Shown: positions 12,309 to 23,823 of the stretch, in pieces
How the letters are laid out: every line of letters begins with the position of its first letter
How positions within the stretch are numbered: the first letter of the stretch is position 1
Assembly (NCBI RefSeq): GCF_001613465.1
Contig: NZ_BDCK01000038.1
Coordinates: 1 to 64,000 of the forward strand
Direction of reading: 5' to 3'
Source of the DNA: Nocardia niwae NBRC 108934 = DSM 45340
GTDB lineage: Bacteria > Actinomycetota > Actinomycetes > Mycobacteriales > Mycobacteriaceae
DNA: 64,000 nucleotides
Notes under the pieces: model-generated
Database searches by the model: none
The model's input: the letters and a program-made list of their open reading frames with translations, nothing else
What the model was told of the DNA's origin: nothing
Translations under genes and position numbers: made by a program

Positions 12309-12973
12309 CCGAGCTGCGCGGCGCCGCTGAGCGCTTCCGGCGACATGCCGAGCACCTCGGCGATGTCGGCGACGGGCACCGCGCCCACGCGCAGGATGCG
12401 CGGCTGGTCGGCGGTCAGGTCGACGATGGTGGAGGCCACCGCGTGCTCGGCCGGGCCGCCGTCGAGATAGACGCCGACCAGCTCACCGAGCTGGTCGCGG
12501 GCCTCGGCCGCGGTCTTCGCCGGCGGCTGCCCGGAAACGTTGGCGCTGGACACCGCCAGCGGACCCACCTCGCGCAGCAATTCGAGGGCGACCGGATGCA
12601 GCGGCATCCGCAGCATCACCGTCCCACGGGTGTCACCGAGATCCCAGGCGAGCGAAGGCGCTTGCTGCACAACGAGACTCAGACCGCCGGGCCAGAACGC
12701 CCGGATCAGCTCGCGCGCCTGCGGCCGCACCGAGAACACCAGGCCGTCGATGGTGTGCCAGGAACCGACGAGCACCGGCACGGGCATGTCCCGGCCGCGG
12801 CGCTTGGCCGCGAGCAGCGAACTCACCGCGGTGGAATCGAACGCGTCGGCGGCCAGCCCGTACAGGGTGTCGGTGGGCAGCACGACCAACCGTCCGGATT
12901 TCAGGGCGCTGGTGGCTGCGGACAGTCCGGCGGCGCGCGAGTCGGGATCCGCGCAGTCGTAGACGGTACTCAC
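12305..12973 (-). CDS. L-threonylcarbamoyladenylate synthase (TsaC/YwlC/Sua5 family)
   Basis: It makes threonylcarbamoyl-AMP from threonine, bicarbonate and ATP for the t6A37 modification of ANN-decoding tRNAs. The core motifs LPTDTLYGLAADAF, KRRGRDMPVPVLV and AVSSANVSGQPPA are intact in 222 residues, with no extra Sua5 C-terminal domain. GTG at 12973 was chosen because AGGATGG sits six bases upstream; ATG at 12982 lies inside that signal. The gene overlaps wecA by four bases. Confidence 0.93.
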   Translation of the reverse strand: MSTVYDCADPDSRAAGLSAATSALKSGRLVVLPTDTLYGLAADAFDSTAVSSLLAAKRRGRDMPVPVLVGSWHTIDGLVFSVRPQARELIRAFWPGGLSLVVQQAPSLAWDLGDTRGTVMLRMPLHPVALELLREVGPLAVSSANVSGQPPAKTAAEARDQLGELVGVYLDGGPAEHAVASTIVDLTADQPRILRVGAVPVADIAEVLGMSPEALSGAAQLG

Positions 12974-13466
12974 GGCAACCATCCTGGCATCTGGACCGCC
13001 TCTCCGGGTATTCAGGCCGTATTAGTGGGGTGAGATGGGATTCGCGTTCAGGTCGCGCGTTCGGTGCCAGGTGAGTTCTGGGCGTGCCCGAGGCGTTACC
13101 CATGTGCTCGCGAAATCAGTCGTCACGTGGGGTGCGGCGGTCGCCGCACCCCTGATCCGGCCGCTGTGGATGGATCAGTGCGGCCCCGAGGCGTGCCGGG
13201 CCGCGAGTCCGTCGGGATGAGTGCGCACTCCTCGCGTTCGGTCGGCCGCACGGCTCGTATGGGCAAGTGCAACGCCGCCGACGTGCGCGAGACGCTCGGA
13301 TGCGGTCGGGCTCCGAGCCCAGGAGAAGAGGCGCGACTTGCCCCACACGAGCGCCACCGGCCCACACGCGTGCTGCCGGTCCAGGCCGTCCCGCGCGGAC
13401 GCAGCGGCCGGTAGCAGCGTAGGCGCCGATTCCGGTGCGATCCGGCGACAGCGGGCGAAGCGCGGG
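12974..13466. other. Intergenic region between prmC and tsaC
   Basis: No convincing gene is seen in these 493 bases. Open frames here are short and arginine- or proline-rich. The region contains strong inverted repeats (see 13129-13152). Because the gap separates two genes that are adjacent or overlapping in relatives, tsaC probably has its own promoter here. Confidence 0.5.
13129..13152. terminator. Strong GC hairpin between prmC and tsaC
   Basis: A perfect 11-bp inverted repeat (13129-13139 and 13142-13152) has only two bases between the arms. A second partial repeat follows (GGCCGC near 13161 with GTGCGGCC near 13180). There is no T-tract, so it may be a Rho-assisted terminator, a processing site or a cruciform-prone sequence. 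Confidence 0.4.
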
Positions 13467-14345
13467 TCAGGTGTGGGTGGCGGCGACGAAGCGGGGTTTG
13501 CCTGCCAGGTCCGGGTGTTCGACGACGTCGGTGAAGACGCCGGTGGCGGCGAGGAGGGCGGCGACGCCGGAGCCGTTGGTGTCGTCGTGCTCGATGGCGG
13601 TCGCGCCGCCGGGGCGCAGCAGCCTGGCGATGTTCGGGATCATCCCGCGGATGACGGACAGCCCGTCCGGGCCGCCGAACAGGGCGACGGACGGGTCGTG
13701 CTCGGCTACCTCTGGGTCGAGGCGGGCGCCCTCCGGAATGTAGGGCGGGTTGGACACGACGACGTCCACCCGGCCGTTCAGGTCGGTGAGCAGAGCGGGA
13801 TCGGTGGCATCGTCGGCGTAGAGCGTGAGAGGGGTGTCGCCCGCGGCGATGCGGTCGTCGGCGTTGCGCCGGGCCCAGCCCAGCGCCGCGGGGTCGAGTT
13901 CGACGGCGTGCACTTCGGCGTCGGGGCGCGCGTGGGCGAGGGCGAGGGCGAGGGCTCCCGACCCGGTGCACAGATCGACGACGATCGGCGCGTGATCGTG
14001 CGGCAGCGCCTCCAACTGCGCCAGCGCCCACGCGTACAGCAACTCGGTCTCCGGGCGCGGCACGAAGACGCCGGGGCCGACCGCGAGGTCGAGCGCGCCC
14101 ATCACGGCCGTTCCGGTCAAGTGCTGCAACGGGATTCGCTCCGCCCGGCGGGCGACCAGTTCGCGGAACTCGTCCAGCTTGTCCGGCGGCACGAGGGGGC
14201 TCAGCGCCAGCCGGGTCCGCTCCACACCGAGGACGTGCGCGGCCAAGTGCTCGGCGTCGGCCTGCGGACTGTGCACACCGGCGATCCGTAACGTCTCGAT
14301 GGCGTCGTTGATGACGGGGCGCAGCGCGGCTCGGGTGCTAGACAT
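13467..14345 (-). CDS. prmC: Peptide chain release factor N5-glutamine methyltransferase
   Basis: It methylates the Gln of the GGQ motif of release factors using S-adenosylmethionine. The 292-residue protein has the N-terminal helical domain, the SAM-binding motif VVDLCTGSGALALALA and the catalytic NPPYIPEG. ATG at 14345 lies 25 bases after the prfA stop. It sits immediately downstream of its substrate gene prfA in the same direction, the standard arrangement. Confidence 0.96.
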   Translation of the reverse strand: MSSTRAALRPVINDAIETLRIAGVHSPQADAEHLAAHVLGVERTRLALSPLVPPDKLDEFRELVARRAERIPLQHLTGTAVMGALDLAVGPGVFVPRPETELLYAWALAQLEALPHDHAPIVVDLCTGSGALALALAHARPDAEVHAVELDPAALGWARRNADDRIAAGDTPLTLYADDATDPALLTDLNGRVDVVVSNPPYIPEGARLDPEVAEHDPSVALFGGPDGLSVIRGMIPNIARLLRPGGATAIEHDDTNGSGVAALLAATGVFTDVVEHPDLAGKPRFVAATHT

Positions 14346-14370
14346 GGCACCGACTCTGCCCGAAAGATGA

Positions 14371-15441
14371 TCATTCCGCGGCCATACGTGCTTCGCGATC
14401 CGCCTTCCCCAGCGCGTCCAGCAGCGCGTCGAGGTCCCCGTCCAGCACGGAGTCGAGGTTGTGCGCCTTGAAACCGATCCGGTGGTCGGTGATGCGGTTC
14501 TCCGGGAAGTTGTAGGTGCGGATCCGCTCGGATCGGTCCACCGTGCGGATCTGGCTGGCGCGGCCCGCCGCCGCCTCCTGATCGGCCTGCTCTTCCGCCA
14601 GCGCCTGCAAGCGCGCCGCGAGCACCTGCATGGCACGGGCCTTGTTCTGCAGCTGGGAGCGCTCGTTCTGGCAGGTGACCACGATGCCGGAGGGCAGATG
14701 GGTGATGCGCACCGCGGAGTCGGTGGTGTTGACGCCCTGTCCGCCCTTGCCGGAGGAGCGGTAGACGTCGATACGCAGATCCGACTCGTCGATCTGCACC
14801 TCTTCGATCTCGTCGGGCTCCGGGTAGATCAACACGCCGGCCGCCGAGGTGTGGATGCGGCCCTGCGATTCGGTCACCGGGACGCGCTGCACCCGGTGCA
14901 CGCCGCCTTCGAACTTGAAGCGCGACCAGACACCGTCGCGCGCGGCGTCGCGGCTCTTGATCGACAGCGTCGCCTCTTTGTAACCGCCCAGGTCCGACAG
15001 GGCCGCGTCGAGGATCTCGACCTTCCAGCCGTGACGCTCGGCGTATCGCACATACATGCGGGCCAGATCGGCGGCGAACAGCGCGGACTCCTCGCCGCCC
15101 TCCCCGGACTTCACTTCCAGCACGACGTCGTCGCCGTCGTGCGGGTCGCGGGGGGCCAGAAGGTCGGCGAGCGCCTGCTCCAGCTCCTCGACCTGGCTTT
15201 TCAGCTCCGGGATCTCCGCGGCGAACGCGGCGTCGTCGGCGGCGAGTTCCTCGGCGGCGGACAGATCGTCGCGGGCCGTCTCGAGCTTGCGGTAGGTGGC
15301 CATAACCGGGGCCAGCTCGGCGAACCGCTTGCCGACCCGGCGCGCGGCGCCCGCATCGTTGTGCAGCGACGGATCGGCCAGCTGCGTCTCCAGGCCCGCG
15401 TACTCGGCCAGAATGTCGTCGATGGCGGACGGTTGCGTCAC
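14371..15441 (-). CDS. prfA: Peptide chain release factor 1
   Basis: RF1 ends translation at UAA and UAG. In 356 residues it carries the GGQ motif ([17 protein letters not shown], methylated by PrmC) and the stop-codon recognition region near [13 protein letters not shown]. The N-terminal helical domain is complete. GTG at 15441 has GGAAG at good spacing and gives the family-like N-terminus; the frame extends to 15474 without a better start. Confidence 0.97.
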   Translation of the reverse strand: MTQPSAIDDILAEYAGLETQLADPSLHNDAGAARRVGKRFAELAPVMATYRKLETARDDLSAAEELAADDAAFAAEIPELKSQVEELEQALADLLAPRDPHDGDDVVLEVKSGEGGEESALFAADLARMYVRYAERHGWKVEILDAALSDLGGYKEATLSIKSRDAARDGVWSRFKFEGGVHRVQRVPVTESQGRIHTSAAGVLIYPEPDEIEEVQIDESDLRIDVYRSSGKGGQGVNTTDSAVRITHLPSGIVVTCQNERSQLQNKARAMQVLAARLQALAEEQADQEAAAGRASQIRTVDRSERIRTYNFPENRITDHRIGFKAHNLDSVLDGDLDALLDALGKADREARMAAE

Positions 15442-15522
15442 GGTGCTTCCTTCTCCTGGTACCTGTCCATACAAAACACCGACGCCCGGCCTGCGCAGCA
15501 GGACCGGGCGTCGGCGAGGAAG

Positions 15523-15753
15523 CTACTTCGCGTCGGCTTTCTTGCCGGCACGCTTGCCGTAGCGGGCCTCGAAGCGGGCCACACGGCCACCGGTGTCGAG
15601 GATCTTCTGCTTGCCGGTGTAGAACGGGTGGCACTGCGAGCAGACCTCGACGGTGATGTGTCCCGACTCCTTGGTGCTGCGAGTCTGGAAGGTGTTGCCG
15701 CAACCACAGACGACCGTGGTGTCGACATACGCCGGGTGAATTCCTGCCTTCAT
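15523..15753 (-). CDS. rpmE: 50S ribosomal protein L31, zinc-binding type
   Basis: This 76-residue protein starts MKAGIHPAY and carries CGCGN and [12 protein letters not shown], giving the four metal ligands of the zinc-containing (C+) form of L31. In actinobacteria this form is normally used under zinc-replete conditions and a C- paralogue replaces it when zinc is scarce. ATG at 15753 has GAGAGGA upstream; the longer open frame to 15855 has no such signal. Confidence 0.97.
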   Translation of the reverse strand: MKAGIHPAYVDTTVVCGCGNTFQTRSTKESGHITVEVCSQCHPFYTGKQKILDTGGRVARFEARYGKRAGKKADAK

Positions 15754-16094
15754 GGATGTCCTCTCGATTGTGGTCGCCGGGTCGCCTGCGCCAACGCGCG
15801 CGAAGCGTGAACCGGAACCGACTAGGCGGGAGCTCTGCTCACTGAGCAGACGCAACGACCGCTCAGTATGCCAGAACTGCCGTTACGCTCCCAAAACGCC
15901 CCGGGCGCGCGGTTTGTTCCCGCCCCGGGTACTACTCCCCCATCGTTCGCGCCCCTGGAAGTCCGGGCACGCGAATCCGCGCCACCTCCGGGACTCTGAA
16001 GTCGGGTAGTCCGCTACTCAGGAATGCGAACAGATTCGTTCATAGAGTTGCGTACCTGGTGCACGTCGGCGTGCCGAGACAGGAAGGAGACCCC
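15754..16094. promoter_or_regulatory. Divergent intergenic region between rpmE and a small membrane protein gene
   Basis: About 340 bases separate the rpmE start (minus) from the GTG at 16095 (plus), so both promoters must lie here. I see no strong matches to sigma-70 hexamers and no riboswitch-like fold. Nothing else is supported. Confidence 0.4.
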
Positions 16095-16679
16095 GTGAAC
16101 ATTCGGATCGCGTCCGCGATTCTCGTTCTGCTGACTCTCGCGGTCGCCGTCGGTTTGTCCGCGCTCCCCGAAGACATGCATTATCCGCCCCCGGCGAACG
16201 CCGTGTACAGCCAGACTTCCGAACCCGACGCCGCCCCCGATCCCGGGCCGTGTGCGCTGATCCTCGGTGTCCTTATCTGGGGCGCCGCCACGATCGGACT
16301 GGTCTTCTTCACCCCACGAACGCCGAGAGGGTCCCGCACCAGCGGGACCCTCTCGGCCGTTGTCCTGTCGACAACTGATTTCGCGAGCAGATGGGCAACT
16401 CGTCGGGCACGCCCAGAACCCAGCGAGGCGCTTGCCGCCGGCCCTGAGCGTTACTCTCGCGGCTCCGGACCTGTACGGCCTGAATATCCGCAGAGGCGGA
16501 CAGCCCTATTCGTCGAGCGCGCCCGGCGCGGTCTTGCTCACCTGCATCAAGAACTCGAGGTTGTTCTTGGACTTCTTCAGACGGTCGATCAGCAGATCGA
16601 TCGCCTGGTGCGAGTCCAGGCCGGACAGTACGCGGCGCAGTTTGTGCAGTACCGCCGCCTCGTCGGGGCTGAGCAGTAG
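16095..16679 (+). CDS. Small two-span membrane protein, reading frame running through a terminator
   Basis: The protein is unrecognised. GTG at 16095 has a very good ribosome site (AGGAAGGAG, five bases away). The first 75 residues look real: a hydrophobic N-terminal segment (about residues 5-22), a Pro/Asp-rich linker and a second membrane segment (about 62-80, GVLIWGAATIGLVFF). After that the frame passes straight through the 16-bp hairpin at 16322-16357. It then continues antisense to the 3' end of rho until 16679, with low-complexity composition. Transcription probably stops at the hairpin, so the C-terminal 110 residues may not exist. Confidence 0.5.
   Translation: MNIRIASAILVLLTLAVAVGLSALPEDMHYPPPANAVYSQTSEPDAAPDPGPCALILGVLIWGAATIGLVFFTPRTPRGSRTSGTLSAVVLSTTDFASRWATRRARPEPSEALAAGPERYSRGSGPVRPEYPQRRTALFVERARRGLAHLHQELEVVLGLLQTVDQQIDRLVRVQAGQYAAQFVQYRRLVGAEQ
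16322..16357. terminator. Bidirectional terminator between the small membrane gene and rho
   Basis: A perfect 16-bp GC-rich inverted repeat (16322-16337 and 16342-16357) has a 4-base loop, and TTGTCC follows on the plus strand. It lies between convergent units: rho ends at 16506 on the minus strand, and the small membrane protein gene reads into it on the plus strand. Confidence 0.75.
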
Positions 16680-18545
16680 CTCGTCCTTACGGGTACCGGA
16701 CGGGTTGACGTCCACCGCGGGGAACACGCGGCGCTCCGCGATCTTGCGGTCCAGCTTGAGCTCGGCGTTGCCGGTGCCCTTGAACTCCTCGAAGATCACC
16801 GTGTCACCGGTGGAACCCGTCTCGACCATCGCGGTGGCGATGATCGTCAGCGAGCCGCCGTTCTCGATGTTGCGCGCCGCGCCGAGGAACCGCTTGGGCG
16901 GGTACAGCGCGGTGGAATCCACACCACCGGAAAGGATTCGGCCCGAAGCGGGCGAGGAGTTGTTGTACGCGCGCCCGAGGCGGGTGATCGAGTCGAGCAG
17001 CACGACGACGTCCTTGCCCATCTCCACCAGACGCTTGGCGCGCTCGATCGCGAGTTCGGCGACCGAGGTGTGGTCCGACGGCGGCCGGTCGAAGGTCGAG
17101 GCGATGACCTCGCCCTTCACCGAGCGCTGCATGTCGGTGACCTCTTCCGGACGCTCGTCGACCAGCACCACCATGAGGTAGCACTCGGGGTTGTTGGTCG
17201 CGATCGCGTTGGCGATGTCCTGCAGGATCGTGGTCTTACCGGCCTTCGGCGGCGACACGATCAGGGCGCGCTGCCCCTTGCCGATCGGCATGATCAGGTC
17301 GATCACCCGGGTGGTCAGCTTGTTCGGCTGGGTTTCCAGCCGCAGGCGCTGGTTCGGGTACAGCGGCGTGAGCTTGCCGAACTCCGGACGCCGCTTGGCC
17401 GCGTCGACGTCGCCACCGTTGACCGTGTCCAGCCGCACCAGCGGATCGAACTTCTGGCGCTGGTTGGACTGTTCGCCGTCGCGTGGCGCGCGCACCGCGC
17501 CGGTGATCGCGTCACCACGGCGCAGGCCGTTCTTCCGGACCAGGTTCATCGACACGTAGACGTCGTTCGGCCCGGCCAGGTACCCCGAGGTGCGGACGAA
17601 GGCGTAGTTGTCCAGCACGTCGAGGATGCCCGCGACCGGCTGGAGGACGTCGTCCTCGCGGATCTCCAGCTCGCGGGTCTCGCCGCCGCCACTCTCGCGG
17701 TCACGCCCCCGGCGGCGTTCCCGGAAGCGGCGTCCACGCCGTCCGCGACCACCCTCTTCGTCGTCCCCGCCACGGCCGCCCGCGCTGCCGTTCTGGCTCT
17801 GGCCACGCTCGCCCTGGCGGTCACTCTGACGCTCGCCACGCTCACCCTGGCGTTCGCCGCGCTCACCCTGACGCTCGCCGCGCTCACCCTGGCCGCGCTC
17901 GCGGCGGCGCTCGCCGCCCTGGTCGGCATCCTGCTTCGACTCGTCGGAACGAGTCTCGGCGGGCGCGGTCTCGTTCGCGGAACGCGCCTGGTCACGGCCG
18001 CGCCGCTGCCGGCCGCGGCCACGCTGACCGCTCTCCCGGCCGGACTCCTCGGTGGTCTCGGTGGCCTGCGCCGACGCCGACTCGGTCGCGGAATCGGGGG
18101 CCGTCTTCGCCGGGGCGGGAGCCTCGCCGGGCGCAGCCGAAGCCGCGGGCGTCACGTCGAGGGTCGCCTGCTCGGCCTTGGCCTGCGCCGGCTGCGCCGC
18201 AGCGGCGGTCTTGGCGGGGATGTCGGCCTTCGCGGGGGCATCGGCCTTGGCGGTTGCCGCGGACTTGGTCTCGCCCTTGGCGGGCTTCTCCACCTTCGCC
18301 GCCTTTCCAGCGGCCTGATTCTCCTTGATGGCGGCGATCAGATCGCCCTTGCGCATTCCGGAGGTGCCTCGGATACCGAGCTCCCCCGCAAGCGCGCGCA
18401 ACTGCGGCAACAACATTCCAGTCAGCCCCGATCGTGCGACGTCGGTGTGTTCGCTCATCTTCGAAATCTGTCCGGATTCACTTTCGCGGTCGCCCGTCGG
18501 GTTCGATTCCACGCCGGGTGTCGCGAGCAGGTCCGTATCTGTCAC
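16506..18545 (-). CDS. rho: Transcription termination factor Rho with a long basic/acidic insertion
   Basis: Rho is the hexameric RNA helicase that ends transcription. The C-terminal half is canonical: RNA-binding CSD region with DNYAFVRTSGYLAGPNDVYV, P-loop SPPKAGKTTIL (about residues 431-441), and the R-loop block LDSITRLGRAYN. At 679 residues it is far longer than the enterobacterial protein because of a low-complexity insertion between about 80 and 290. That insertion is first Ala/Lys-rich, then Arg/Gly/Glu-rich with a 7-residue tandem repeat (GERQGER). Such insertions are usual in high-GC actinobacteria and bind RNA. GTG at 18545 follows GGAAAGGA. Confidence 0.97.
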   Translation of the reverse strand: MTDTDLLATPGVESNPTGDRESESGQISKMSEHTDVARSGLTGMLLPQLRALAGELGIRGTSGMRKGDLIAAIKENQAAGKAAKVEKPAKGETKSAATAKADAPAKADIPAKTAAAAQPAQAKAEQATLDVTPAASAAPGEAPAPAKTAPDSATESASAQATETTEESGRESGQRGRGRQRRGRDQARSANETAPAETRSDESKQDADQGGERRRERGQGERGERQGERGERQGERGERQSDRQGERGQSQNGSAGGRGGDDEEGGRGRRGRRFRERRRGRDRESGGGETRELEIREDDVLQPVAGILDVLDNYAFVRTSGYLAGPNDVYVSMNLVRKNGLRRGDAITGAVRAPRDGEQSNQRQKFDPLVRLDTVNGGDVDAAKRRPEFGKLTPLYPNQRLRLETQPNKLTTRVIDLIMPIGKGQRALIVSPPKAGKTTILQDIANAIATNNPECYLMVVLVDERPEEVTDMQRSVKGEVIASTFDRPPSDHTSVAELAIERAKRLVEMGKDVVVLLDSITRLGRAYNNSSPASGRILSGGVDSTALYPPKRFLGAARNIENGGSLTIIATAMVETGSTGDTVIFEEFKGTGNAELKLDRKIAERRVFPAVDVNPSGTRKDELLLSPDEAAVLHKLRRVLSGLDSHQAIDLLIDRLKKSKNNLEFLMQVSKTAPGALDE

Positions 18546-18873
18546 GGAAATCCTTTCCTTCCCTCGATCGCCGTGTGCTGTTTCGAGGGTTCGTCCCGCA
18601 GCCCGGGCATTCTGCCGGACTGGGATGCGTCCGTCCGGGCGCTGTGTGCCGTATCACCTGCCCCGCCGGACCGGCGGCTTCTCCACCATTGGTGAAAGGT
18701 GGGGAGAGATCATTCCAGTTGCGCAGCTACGCAGCACCCCCATGGCCTGGAGGCTCGAGCCTGGAGCCTGCTGGAGCGATTGCCCTGATGAAGCACCGGC
18801 GTCTGATGCGCACGATGTACGGACTTGCCCAGAATAGCTGTCCATTGCGAATCTCGGCAAGACAGACTCGCCG
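18546..18873. other. rho upstream region
   Basis: These 328 bases lie between the thrB stop and the rho start, both on the minus strand. They presumably contain the rho promoter and leader. A 12-bp perfect palindrome AGGCTCGAGCCT is at 18751-18762, inside a small cluster of imperfect GGAGCC-type repeats. No gene is evident. Confidence 0.4.
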
Positions 18874-20997
<2,124 letters not shown>

Positions 20998-21001
<4 letters not shown>

Positions 21002-22353
21002 TCTTCGGTGCCTTCCAATCTCAGAACGCTGGTCACAGATGTGACGGATGCCATTTCCGCCAGTGCGGCCACGGTGTCCGCGAGCGCCGACTCCACGGCG
21101 TGGTGGGTCACCACGACCAGGCGCGCACCCGAGCCGTGCCCTTCTTGACGGACGGTCGAAATGCTCACCCCATGTGCGGCGAATTCGCCCGCCACCGCGG
21201 CCAGGACCCCAGGACGGTCCTCGACCTGCAGGTTCACGTGATAGCGGGTGGGCGTATCGCCGATCGGCGCGATCGGTAGCTCAGCATAAACCGATTCGCC
21301 CGGAGCGCGACCCCCATAGAACTTGTTCCGGGCCGCCATCACCAGATCGCCGAGCACGGCCGACGCGGTCGGGGCGCCGCCCGCGCCCTGCCCGTAGAAC
21401 ATCAACCGCCCGGCGTTCTCCGCCTCGACGACCACCGCGTTGAACGCCCCGGTCACCGCGGCCAGCGGGTGCCTGCGGGGGATGAGGGCCGGGTAGACGC
21501 GCACCGAGACGCGCTCCTTGCCGCCGTCCTCCGGGCCCGGCTCGCCGGGACCCGCGTCCACGCGCTCGCAGATGGCCAGCAACTTGACCGTGCAGTCGAG
21601 CGCCGAGGCGGTCTCCAGATCTTCGGCGGAGATGCGCGAGATGCCCTCGCGGTACACGTCGGCGGCGGTGACCCGGGTGTGGAACGCCAGCGAGGCGAGG
21701 ATCGCGGCCTTGGCCGCGGCGTCGTAGCCCTCGACGTCGGCGGTCGGATCGGCTTCGGCGTAGCCGAGCCGGGTGGCCTCGGCCAGCGTCTGCGAGTAGT
21801 CGGCGCCGGTCTCGTCCATCGCGGAGAGGATGAAGTTGGTGGTGCCGTTGACGATGCCGACGACCCGGTTGACCCGGTCACCCGCCAGCGACTGGATCAG
21901 CGGTCGCACGACGGGGATCGCGCCCGCCACGGCGGCCTCGAAGTACAGGTCGGCGCGGCTGCGCTCGGCGGCGGCGGCGAGCTCGCCGGTGTAGTCGGCC
22001 AGCAGCGCCTTGTTCGCGGTCACCACGGATTTACCCGCGTTCAGCGCGGCCAGGATCAAACGGCGCGGTGGATCGATGCCGCCGATCACCTCGACCACCA
22101 AATCGACGTCGTCGCGGGCGACCAGGGCGTCGGCGTCGGTGGTCAGCAGGTCCGCGGGGATGCCGCGGTCGGTGTCGAGGCTGCGCACGGCCACCCCGCG
22201 CAGCACCACCGGGGCGCCGACGCGGGAACGCAGGTCCTCGGTGTGCTCACGCAGGATGCGCACCACCTCGGTGCCGACATTGCCCATGCCGAGGACCGCG
22301 ACCCCGATCGGCCGATCGGTGCCCCACACGCCGTTCTTCGCGTTGGCCGTCAC
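20998..22353 (-). CDS. hom: Homoserine dehydrogenase
   Basis: It reduces aspartate semialdehyde to homoserine with NAD(P)H. The 451-residue protein has the Rossmann motif [13 protein letters not shown], the catalytic-domain signature [16 protein letters not shown] and a C-terminal ACT domain (from about 360, with [18 protein letters not shown]) for feedback by threonine. Its GTG start at 22353 overlaps the lysA stop as GTGA, indicating coupling to lysA. Confidence 0.97.
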
Positions 22354-23771
22354 GCTTCCACCTCCAAGCTGAGCAGGTCCGCCACCGTTTCCCGGCGCAG
22401 GATCAAGCGCGGCTGTCCGTCCCGCACCGCGACGACCGCGGGGCGGGTCAACTGGTTGTACCGGCTGGACATCGAGTAGCAGTACGCGCCGGTGGCGGCT
22501 ACGGCGACCAGGTCACCGGGGCCGACGTCGGCGGGCATCCAGGTGTCCCGGATGACGATATCGCCGCTCTCGCAATGCTTTCCGACGACGCGCGCGACCA
22601 CCGGCCCGGCCTTCGACGACCGCGAGACCAGGCGGCAGTCGTAGTCGGCCTGATACAGCGCGGGCCGGATGTTGTCGCTCATGCCGCCGTCGACGCTCAC
22701 GTAGCGGCGGCGCAGACCGCCGTCCAGCGAGACATCCTTGATGGTGCCCACCTCGTAGAGGGTCACCGTGCCCGGACCGGCGATGGCGCGACCGGGCTCC
22801 ACCGCGATCACCGGCGTTGGCAGGCCCGCGCGGTCGGCTTCGGCGGCGACCAGTTCGCGCAGGCTCGCGGCGAACCGGTCCAGCGGCGGCGGGTCATCCG
22901 AGGGAAGGTAGGAAATACCGAGACCGCCACCCAGATCCAGTGTCGCGATCTGTGCGGTGCGCTCGACGCCGAACTTGTCGATGGCCTCGCGGAGCAGGCC
23001 GAGCATGCGGCGTGCGGCGATCTCGAAGCCGTCGATCTCGAAGATCTGCGAGCCGATGTGGCTGTGCAGGCCGACGAGGCGCAGATTGTCCGCGTCGAAG
23101 ACGCGTGCCAGCGCCTCCATCGCGTCGCCGCCCGCGATCGAGAAACCGAACTTCTGGTCCTCGTGCGCGGTCGAAATGTATTCGTGGGTATGGGCTTCCA
23201 CACCGACGGTGACCCGGACCAGGACGTCCTGCACCACACCGGCGCGGCCCGCGACGGCTTCCAGGCGCTCGATCTCGATGAGCGAGTCGACCACCACGTG
23301 ACCGACGCCCGCGGACACCGCGGCTTCCAGCTCCGCGACGGACTTGTTGTTGCCGTGCAACGCGATTCGCTCGGCCGGGAAGCCCGCGTGCAACGCGACG
23401 GCGAGCTCGCCGCCCGAGCACACGTCCAGCGACAAGCCCTCGTCCCGGATCCAGCGGGCGACCTCGCCGCACAGGAACGCCTTGGACGCGTAGTGCACGC
23501 GCGCGTTCGCCCCGAAGGCGCGGACCATGTCGCGGCAGCGGGAGCGGAAATCGTCCTCGTCGACCACGAACAGCGGGGTGCCGAACCGCTCGGCCAGCTC
23601 GTACACCGGCACGCCCGCGAAATGGACCACGCCCGCGTCGTCGCGGGTGGCGTTGCGCGGCCACACATTCGCGGGCAGGTCGATCATCTGCTTCGGATCG
23701 CTCGGACGCTCCGGCAGATTCGGCGCGTGCGGGATCTCGGCGTGCCGGGGACCGGCGGGATGCGCGCTCAT
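22350..23771 (-). CDS. lysA: Diaminopimelate decarboxylase
   Basis: This is the last step of lysine synthesis, decarboxylating meso-diaminopimelate. It is a PLP-dependent alanine-racemase-fold enzyme of 473 residues. The PLP lysine is in [23 protein letters not shown], the glycine-rich [11 protein letters not shown] and the catalytic-cysteine region [10 protein letters not shown] are also present. ATG at 23771 with GAGGAGCAGGA upstream was chosen; an open frame to 23867 overlaps argS and is not needed. It is coupled to hom by a four-base overlap. Confidence 0.97.
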   Translation of the reverse strand: MSAHPAGPRHAEIPHAPNLPERPSDPKQMIDLPANVWPRNATRDDAGVVHFAGVPVYELAERFGTPLFVVDEDDFRSRCRDMVRAFGANARVHYASKAFLCGEVARWIRDEGLSLDVCSGGELAVALHAGFPAERIALHGNNKSVAELEAAVSAGVGHVVVDSLIEIERLEAVAGRAGVVQDVLVRVTVGVEAHTHEYISTAHEDQKFGFSIAGGDAMEALARVFDADNLRLVGLHSHIGSQIFEIDGFEIAARRMLGLLREAIDKFGVERTAQIATLDLGGGLGISYLPSDDPPPLDRFAASLRELVAAEADRAGLPTPVIAVEPGRAIAGPGTVTLYEVGTIKDVSLDGGLRRRYVSVDGGMSDNIRPALYQADYDCRLVSRSSKAGPVVARVVGKHCESGDIVIRDTWMPADVGPGDLVAVAATGAYCYSMSSRYNQLTRPAVVAVRDGQPRLILRRETVADLLSLEVEA

Positions 23772-23823
23772 TCCTGCTCCTCGCTCACAGTCGCTTCCTT
23801 CCTCGCTCTGGTCGGTCGGCCGG

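Noticed and set aside
17070-18695. Plus-strand 541-codon frame opposite rho, with a long Leu/Ala/Thr stretch that resembles membrane segments
   Set aside because: The hydrophobic run is the antisense of the Arg/Gly/Glu repeat of Rho; it has no start signal and no family.
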